A stretch of 64,000 nt of DNA from contig NC_084830.1 of NCBI RefSeq assembly GCF_033115175.1, positions 46,755,409 through 46,819,408 of the forward strand, in the 5' to 3' direction. Each line of letters opens with the position of its first letter. Within the stretch, counting starts at the first letter, position 1. Shown piece after piece: positions 57,284-64,000 of this stretch. Made by a program: the position numbers and the translations under genes. This DNA comes from Lepus europaeus (Eukaryota > Chordata > Mammalia > Lagomorpha > Leporidae). The notes beneath the pieces were generated by a model. That model was not told where the DNA came from, searched no databases, and was given only the letters and a program-made list of their open reading frames with translations.

Positions 57284-57813
57284 AGCGAACTCTAAAGGCT
57301 TCCATAGCCCTGGCAACTCATGACTAGAGCCTAGGGAGATTACTGACGCCATGAACAGGAGTGTCAAATTGTTAAGTCAACAACAGGAGTCACTGTGTAC
57401 TTACATCCCATGTGGGATCTGTCCTTAATGTGTTGTTTAATGTGCAGTGATGCTATAACTAGTACTGAAACAGTATTTTTACACTTTGTGTTCCTGTGTG
57501 GGTACAAACTGATGAGATCTTTACTAATTATATACTGAATCGATCTTCTGTATATATAGATAATTGGAAATGAAAAAAAAAACTGGTGTTAAATTGAAAA
57601 TGGCATAGAAAATTAATTAATTTTTTAAAAAAAATATTATGTAGGATCTCTGTCTTTAATGTGCTGTACACTGTTATTTAATGCTATAACTAGTACTCCA
57701 ACAGTATTTTTTTCACTTTGTATTGCTATATGGGGGCAAACTGTTGAAATCTTTACCTAATATATACTAAACTGATCTTCTGTATATAAAGAGAATTGAA
57801 AATGAAAAAAAAA
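57284..57813 (+). mobile_element. L1 3'UTR fragment with duplicated block and early 3' end
   Basis: Starts 'gcgaactctaaaggcttccatag' and is collinear with 11380-11905, including the second copy of the duplicated block (near 57415 and 57644). It ends at 'gagaattgaaaatg' plus an A-run, about 110 bases before the normal L1 terminus seen at 11900-12030. Confidence 0.9.
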
Positions 57814-57828
57814 AAGAAGATAGGCTTC

Positions 57829-59345
57829 ATAAACCTTAAGAATATAATGATTTTATTTATTTATTTATTTTAATATAATGATTTTTAATAATAATAGTTT
57901 TTCTTCATAGTGAAAGTAAACACTTGGGGCCATTATATCTAAATGGAATTATTAATTTATAAAAACAGAAAAAGGTGGATAGTTTGGAAAGACCATCAAT
58001 AATATGCTTCATACACAGTTTAACCATAATACTTGAGTTTATTTTATGTGGTGGATCCTGAATCCTTATAGGAAAAAATGTGGTAGCGATTTCTTATAGA
58101 GGATCAGATATTTTGTATTAGCAAAAATGAGGAAGAATATTCATACAACCTTGCACAAGTTGACTCTGTGATTATTAAAAAACCCAAACCCTTCAAGTTC
58201 CTATTGTTAAGTTATGTTCAAAACAAACATAGCAGTTGTGTCAAATGACTTGCCTATAGTTTGAACATCTTCAGACTTCCTGTTGAGTGTCTGCATTAAT
58301 CATTTTGAACAAACTTTCTACTAGTAAATAAAAAGCACAATTGAAAAAAAGCATAGTTGTGGTTTGTATTCATTGCTAGCTGCTATAGCTAGTGCTGTAA
58401 ATAAAACTCAATTATTATCTTATGATTCTAGAGATCAGATGTCTGACTGGGTTGGACAAAGCTAAACCCGAGGTGTTGGCAGAATTGTGCTCTTTCTGGG
58501 AACTCTAGGTGAAAATCTGTTTCTTGCCTTTCTCAGCATCTAGAGGCTGCCACATTCCTTGATTTGTCACCTCATCCTATGTCTTCAAAATGAGCAACTC
58601 CAGGCTTCATCCTTCTCCCACAGCCTTCTTGGGCTCACTTTTCTGCTTCCCTCATTCACTTTATAAAAATGTTTGTGATTGATGGAGTACACTTGGATAA
58701 TCCAGGATAGGCTCCCAGTCTTAAGAGCAATTGGTTGGCAAATTTAATGCCCTTTTGATGTATAACTTAACATAACCATAGTTTCTGGGGATTAGCAATG
58801 GACACCATTGTAGGAGGGCAAATGGGGGTGTTGTTTTTCCTACTACATAGTCTAGAAGGTATGTAGCCAACATGCTAGCAAAATTGACCAAAAAAATGTG
58901 TTATTTTTCCCTTTCCTTTGAAAATACTTTGATTGGTTGTATGGTAATGATATGAGTATCTAAATTCTTTACTTGAAGTTGTGGAACATCTCCATGAACT
59001 AGAGAAATGTGATGGAAGTTATATATCAGCACACCTAAGGAAGCTGAGTGTGTGAAAGGCTGTGAGTATTCAAGAATATAAGAAGTTGTAAAGAAACCAA
59101 TTTCTTTTTTCTGACTCACTCTACAACCTTGGGCAATTGTTCAACCTCTCCATGTCCATTTCTGAATGTTAATATACTTTTTCTCACTTTTGCCCCCTAC
59201 AGAAAAAAAATTGAATTGAACAGTGCTTCCCTAGATGTTGGTTGAGCCTGGACACTTTTCCTTGTGATAGAAAACCTAAGCTGAATCAGCTTAGACAAGA
59301 AAGGGAAAATTGTATCTCATAAAATGTCTAGAATAGGTCAGTCTT
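57829..59345. other. AT-rich non-coding stretch
   Basis: Nothing recognised except a (TTTA)n run at 57851-57871. Confidence 0.5.
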
Positions 59346-59360
59346 AAAAAAATGGATGCT

Positions 59361-59700
59361 GGGGCTGACACTGTGGCATAGCTGGAAAAGCTGCCGCCTG
59401 CAGTGGTGGCATCCCATATGGGCACTGGTTCGAGTCCCAGCTACTCCACTTCTGATCCAGCTCTCTGTATGGCCTGGGAAAGAAATAGAAGATGGCCTAA
59501 GTCCCCGGGCCCCTGCACACGCATGGGAGACCCAGAAGAAGCTCCCGACTCCTGGCTTCGGATAGGCGCAGCTCCAGCTGTTGCGGCCATTTGGGGAGTG
59601 AACGAGTAGATGGAAGACCTCTCTCTCTCTCTCTCTCTCTCTCTGCCTCTCTGTGTAACTCTTTCAAATAAATAAATAAATCTTAAAAAAATGAAAAAAG
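59361..59700 (+). mobile_element. CSINE with intact A and B boxes
   Basis: Full-length plus copy ending (CT)n, 'aaataaataaataaatctta' and A-rich tail. Perfect 15-bp TSD aaaaaaatggatgct at 59346-59360 and 59701-59715. Confidence 0.97.
59374..59437 (+). promoter_or_regulatory. RNA polymerase III A box and B box of the CSINE
   Basis: tggcatagctgg at 59374-59385 fits the tRNA-type A box, and ggttcgagtcc at 59427-59437 fits the B-box consensus exactly. This is the internal promoter inherited from the tRNA ancestor. Activity cannot be judged from sequence. Confidence 0.7.
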
Positions 59701-59715
59701 AAAAAAATGGATGCT

Positions 59716-61785
59716 AATCATAGTCCCAGCTCGGTTTCTCCATGATTTTTCTGGTTTTGTTTCCCATCAGGTAGCAGCTCAATTCTCAGACTAAGCTACT
59801 GCATGGTGGCAAAAATGATTGTTTCAATATTCCAGGGCAAGTACCCTCAGGTTCACTTTGATGGGTCCAGTATATATCTTGCATATCACATGACCACCTC
59901 CCAAATCAATAACTAGGCCAATCAATAACCTGGCCAATCAATGGCCAGGGGAATGGGATGTACATAGATTGCTTAAGCCAATCAGAGCTGGAGTTGGAGA
60001 GTCTGCTGTAGTATGAGCACCTGAGTAGGAACCAGGAGATGATACATAGTGATATTTTAAAGGGGTAAGGGCATACGTGGTGACAGATACAAATACCAAT
60101 GATAGAAATGGAAGTAGTCATTATTTAAAAGAAGGTGCTATTTTTTGGAGGCTGGTTGAATTAGGTCAATTTGGTCCCTTTACCACATTTCCAAAACATG
60201 GAAACCATCACAGGTTTCCCTAATACCAAAATCATTGGGAAATAGATAATCATAAGCTTCATGGGATTGTGTCTGCTAAATAAAAGTTATTATTATCTCC
60301 TTTTGTGGAGGGATTATGTAGAAAAAACTGGCTTCCCAAAAAGACCTCATGGTTTTAGAAACAGATTGAGACCTTTTGCATTGAGTTCTAACAGAAGATT
60401 AGTGGCTAATGGTTCAGTTATAAAATACTCAAAAGCCCTGGGCTGGCTCGTAATGTGTACAGATCTCTAAAAAGTTTAATTGTACAATATCTGGCCTACC
60501 TTCACCTCACTCCTTTCTTTCTGTTTTAAAAATAAAGCTACCAGTTTATAAACAACTTTCATACCCAAGACTTGACCCCTGGGTGATAAGTGACGAGAGA
60601 GGTGTACTAATGGACATTTTAAGTGTTCCACATCAGCAGACTCACCATGCCTCAAACTGGCTTGGGGTTATCACCCTAATCTTTTAAAAATTACTTTCTA
60701 AACAAACTTAACAACTGAGATGATTGGTATAGGGAAGGAAAGTTAAAGCCAAAAATATTTCAAATGCAGCTTTCAAAAGAATGATAGCACATACATCACT
60801 GATCAATTTCTGAGCTCTGGACATTTTTCTGCTTTCTTTGTTGAGCAAAAGAGTTTTCATCTGCACTTGTGCCTTTAACCTCCTGCCACCCATCACAATG
60901 TAAGAAAAAAAAATCTGTGACTGTTGTTAACATTATTCAGCATTACTCTTGCACATGACACTGTGTTAGGCGTGAGGGGAAACAAGATAAACAGATATCA
61001 TCTCTCCAATGGATCAGTTTTTATTTTAAATCAGAGTCTTCACTGGTTTTCTAGTTAAATTGATGCATTGATTAAAAAAAGTTGAGGTACTAATGTCATG
61101 TGTTACTTTTTTCTCTTCCTCTACCTCCTCGGGACCTCCCCCCCCCCCCAGGAGGAAATATTAAAGGATTTAAGTCAATTTTTAGAAGACTGAAAACAGA
61201 ATTGGAATTGTACTTGATATAGTAGGAAATAAGAAGTTATGATTAAATTACATACAAAGAATGAAGCTGATGAGGGATATTGGTGATAGATAAATCTCAA
61301 GCTTCATCCTGCAATACCCTGGCATTAAGAGGCAACAGAAAGCCCCCCAAATGACAGGGGGGCAAGGAACTAATAATAGGGTGCTTGTTAAACTGAAATT
61401 CTGAAGAGGGAAAGGCTGAAAACCAAAATCTCCTCACCAATTCTGTGTACACAGTGGGTTTGGTCCTCAAGAATGATGCTGGACATTTATTATTTGGAAT
61501 AATTCACGACTCTCAGACACAGAGGAGGGAAGGGAAAGTGTTCAGCTGAACATGAAGAGGCAGTGAAACCTCCATAAGGAAATGTGGGACCCTTAGGTGG
61601 CTACCCCTTTGAAGGGACCTAGAACCCAGGCAGGAGACTGGCAAACTCACCTCTGGAAAGGCTGAGCTGCTCTAGAGCAAACAATGCTAACTCCCCAACA
61701 AAAACTGACCTGCTAACCCAATTTGCTATAGTGGAGCCAACTGATCTACCAGTCCTGCTTGCTCACAGAATTCCCTAATCATTCA
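59716..61785. other. Non-coding stretch with tandem CCAAT units and a poly-C run
   Basis: No gene recognised. Three 16-17-bp CCAATCAAT units lie at 59901-59949 with a further CCAAT at 59978, possibly part of an old LTR-like repeat. A run of 13 C lies at about 61138-61150. Confidence 0.5.
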
Positions 61786-62930
61786 GTTGAAAGTATTTTT
61801 ATTGTGGAAAATTTCATTGCTATATAAAAATAGAATAGTGTCAGTGATTAGCAACTCATGGCCAATCTTGAATCATCTTTATCATTACTCACTTTTTCTT
61901 TCCTGCGTTATTTAGAAGCAAATACAAGAACTGCATCTTTTCATGCTTAAATATTTTAAATTGTATGCCATGAATTTCTTAAAGGTGTTAGCTCCTTAAA
62001 AATAGTCACAATATTATTATCAAACTAAAATAAATTTACAGTGATTCCTTAATATCATCCAATATCCAATCAGTGTTCAATTTTTCAATTATTTACAAAT
62101 GTCATCATTTTGTTTTATAGTTTGTTTGAAACAGGCTCCAAATTAGGCTCATTCATTAAAATTGATTTCTATGTCTTTTAATTCTTTCTTCATATAGGAT
62201 CCCTCTCTGTTTTTTGTTTGTTTGTTTGAAATTTATGAGAAAAAAAGGCTTTCCCTACAGGATGATGTCCATTTTGTAAGATTTACTGGTTGCGTCCTGT
62301 GGTATAGTTCAACATTTATCTTTATCTTTTATATTTTCTGTAAATTAGATCTAAAGGACTGGTTAGATCCAGGTTGAATATTTTGGAAAGAAAAAATTTC
62401 CGCTGATGTTGTATCCTTCCATTTCAAGGCAAATGCAGCCTAGCTGTCATCTTCTTTTCTACTATGAACAGTTGTGTTACTCATCCATTTATTTATTATG
62501 GGATGCAAAATGGTGAAATTCATTCAGTCCTTCATTGATTAGTTTGAGTGCTTCCACAAAAATTATCCCGCCCATTTGATATTTGCCCATATATAGAAAA
62601 GGTATGATAAGCGTTTCATTCATTCCCTTAGAAATTTTCAAAAGGATGAGGTAGTTCACTTATATTCTCCAATAATGACCAATTAGGTTTTGTTTTGATG
62701 AACCCAAGGATTTCAACATATTAAATGTGTTCCAACCCATGAATATAACCTTTGTTGTAGCTTAAATTGTCCCATTTTGAGTCAGTGGGCTTGGATACTG
62801 AATCCCTCTGACATGACATTAGTCATCTTTGATAGCTTTTTTGCTGCCTGGAACAACATGGTAATCCAGGCTCACTTTGACAGTTCTTTCTTTAAACAAC
62901 AGTCATTGGAGAAAGTATCTAACATGGAAA
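61786..62930 (+). repeat. Ancient L1M block
   Basis: A long series of phrases in consensus order: 'cacaatattattatcaaactaaaataaatttacagtgattccttaatatcatccaatatccaatcagtgttc', 'agtttgtttgaaacaggctcc', 'taaattagatctaaaggactggttagatcc', 'cttaaattgtcccattttgagtcagtgggc', 'tagtcatctttgatagc'. Old non-coding LINE sequence. Confidence 0.6.
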
Positions 62931-62984
62931 AGAGATAAATAAAAGAAAAAACACAAATCATATGGAAATAATACAGAAAACCTT

Positions 62985-63304
62985 ATAAATTTATTTATTT
63001 ATTTGAGAGGCAGGCATACAGAGGTGGAAAGACAGAGAGGTCTTCCCTCCACTGGCTCACTCCCTAAATCACTGCAACAGCCAGAGCTGGGCCGATCCAA
63101 AGCCAGATCCAGGAACTTCTTCAGGGTTTCCCACTTGGGTGCAGGGGCCCAAGCACTTGGGCTATCTTTCACTGATTCCCCAGGCTATTAACAGAGCGCT
63201 GGATTGGAAGAGGAGCAGCTGGGATACTAAATGGTGTCCATATGGGATGCCACCTGCCAACTGCAGGTGGAGGCTTAATGTTCTATATCACAGTGCTGGT
63301 CTCT
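62985..63304 (-). mobile_element. CSINE
   Basis: Minus copy from 'aaatttatttatttatttgagaggcagg' to 'tatatcacagtgctggtctc'. A short 'cacctgccaa' insertion is present near the head. No clear TSD. Confidence 0.93.
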
Positions 63305-63324
63305 GACAACCATATACATTTTTT

Positions 63325-63675
63325 AATCTTTTTTTTTCTTTTTCCCAAAAGCAAAATTATTTTACTCGTTTGAAAGATGGAGTTGCAAAGAGAGGTAGAG
63401 ACAGAGAGAGACAGAGAGGTCTTCCATTTCCTGGTTTGCTCCCCAGATGGCTGAATACCGGAGCTGAGCCATTCTGAAGCCAGGAGCTAGGAGCCTGTTC
63501 TGGATCTCCATGTGGGTGCAGGGGCCCAAAGACTTCAGCCATCCTTCACTGCTTTCCCAAATGCATTAGCAGGGAGCTGGATTGGAAGTGGAACAGCCAG
63601 TACTTGAACCAGCACCCCTGTGGGTTGCTGGTGCTGCAGGCCAGGGCTTTAACCCATTGCCACAGCATTAGCTCC
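63325..63675 (-). mobile_element. CSINE
   Basis: Minus copy 20 bases after the previous one, in the same orientation. TSD ccatatacattttt at 63310-63323 and ccatataaattttt at 63676-63689 (one mismatch). Its target lies just outside the neighbouring SINE. Confidence 0.93.
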
Positions 63676-63689
63676 CCATATAAATTTTT

Positions 63690-64000
63690 AAAAACACTCC
63701 AGGAAGAGCACTGGGAGGGGAAAAATAAAGTAAAAGGAATTTTCTAGTGAGGAAAAAAAGTCCTAAGAAGGAAACTGAAAAATGATGACACTTAGGTCCA
63801 ACATTCATATTACATAGATAATCAATAATTATAAGAACACTCTATATTCTATTACATGTTATAAGAACATGTTATATACATGGTCAATAATTATAAGAAC
63901 AGAAGAAAAGAATAGAGAAAAATCTAAAGAAGGAAATTACTTTATAAAGACCCTCTTCAATTATCCCAGGATTAAAACTACAAATCTTTAGAGTGAGAGA
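63690..64000. other. AT-rich non-coding end of window
   Basis: An 18-bp direct repeat tcaataattataagaaca occurs at 63822-63839 and 63884-63901. Otherwise nothing recognised. Confidence 0.5.

Larger units (their letters stand above)
56942..57828. mobile_element. Composite SINE/L1 insertion in a single 15-bp TSD
   Basis: The exact repeat aagaagataggcttc occurs at 56942-56956 and 57814-57828. Between the copies lie a minus-strand CSINE (56957-57283, T-run at the left edge) and a plus-strand L1 3'UTR fragment (57284-57813, A-run at the right edge), joined head to head with no TSD between them. Both A-tails point outward to the target site. This fits one insertion event in which two RNAs were primed from the two cut strands. 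Confidence 0.8.

Overview
This 64-kb window is gene-poor mammalian nuclear DNA, almost certainly from a leporid lagomorph (rabbit or hare). The diagnosis rests on about 34 copies of the tRNA-derived rabbit C-repeat SINE (CSINE) and on several rabbit-type LINE-1 copies. I found no intact cellular gene, no exon chain, no rRNA, tRNA or CRISPR array. The only recognisable cellular gene remnant is a processed pseudogene of farnesyl diphosphate synthase (FDPS), minus strand, about 41.04-42.12 kb.

Layout. 0-5.7 kb: an old plus-strand L1 split by a 3.3-kb minus-strand L1 (14-bp target-site duplication, TSD), a MITE-like repeat carrying a SINE, and two SINEs that used the same target site in turn. 5.7-12.7 kb: ancient repeats and MIR, SINEs, a solo ERV LTR (9507-9858), and an L1 3' fragment inserted in a SINE tail. 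13.1-18.7 kb: minus-strand L1 material (an L1 3' end with an inverted segment, then ORF2 N-half, ORF1 and 5' region of an older L1), broken by SINEs. 18.7-34.1 kb: the least repetitive part, AT-rich, with scattered SINEs and a pair of similar 185-bp segments 2.4 kb apart. 34.48-39.61 kb: a 5.1-kb retroelement bounded by a perfect 14-bp TSD. It has an L1 5'UTR, an intact 353-codon ORF1, a 2.7-kb segment that is not L1 ORF2, and an L1 3' end. 41-42.1 kb: FDPS pseudogene. 43.7-51.2 kb: dense SINEs and nested L1s. 51.2-56.9 kb: mostly old sequence with L2, MIR and L1M relics. 56.94-57.83 kb: a minus-strand SINE and a plus-strand L1 3' fragment lying head to head inside one 15-bp TSD. 57.8-64 kb: old sequence, an ancient L1M block and three SINEs.

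How the parts work together: L1 ORF2 protein (endonuclease plus reverse transcriptase) copies L1, CSINE and cellular mRNA such as FDPS into genomic nicks. This explains the A-tails, short TSDs, 5' truncations and inversions here. The two most notable items are the ORF1-only chimeric L1 derivative (half-L1 architecture) and the SINE/L1 insertion with A-tails at both outer ends. Boundaries were read by eye; family names of old repeats (L1M, L2, MIR, MITE) are recognition from memory and need RepeatMasker confirmation.
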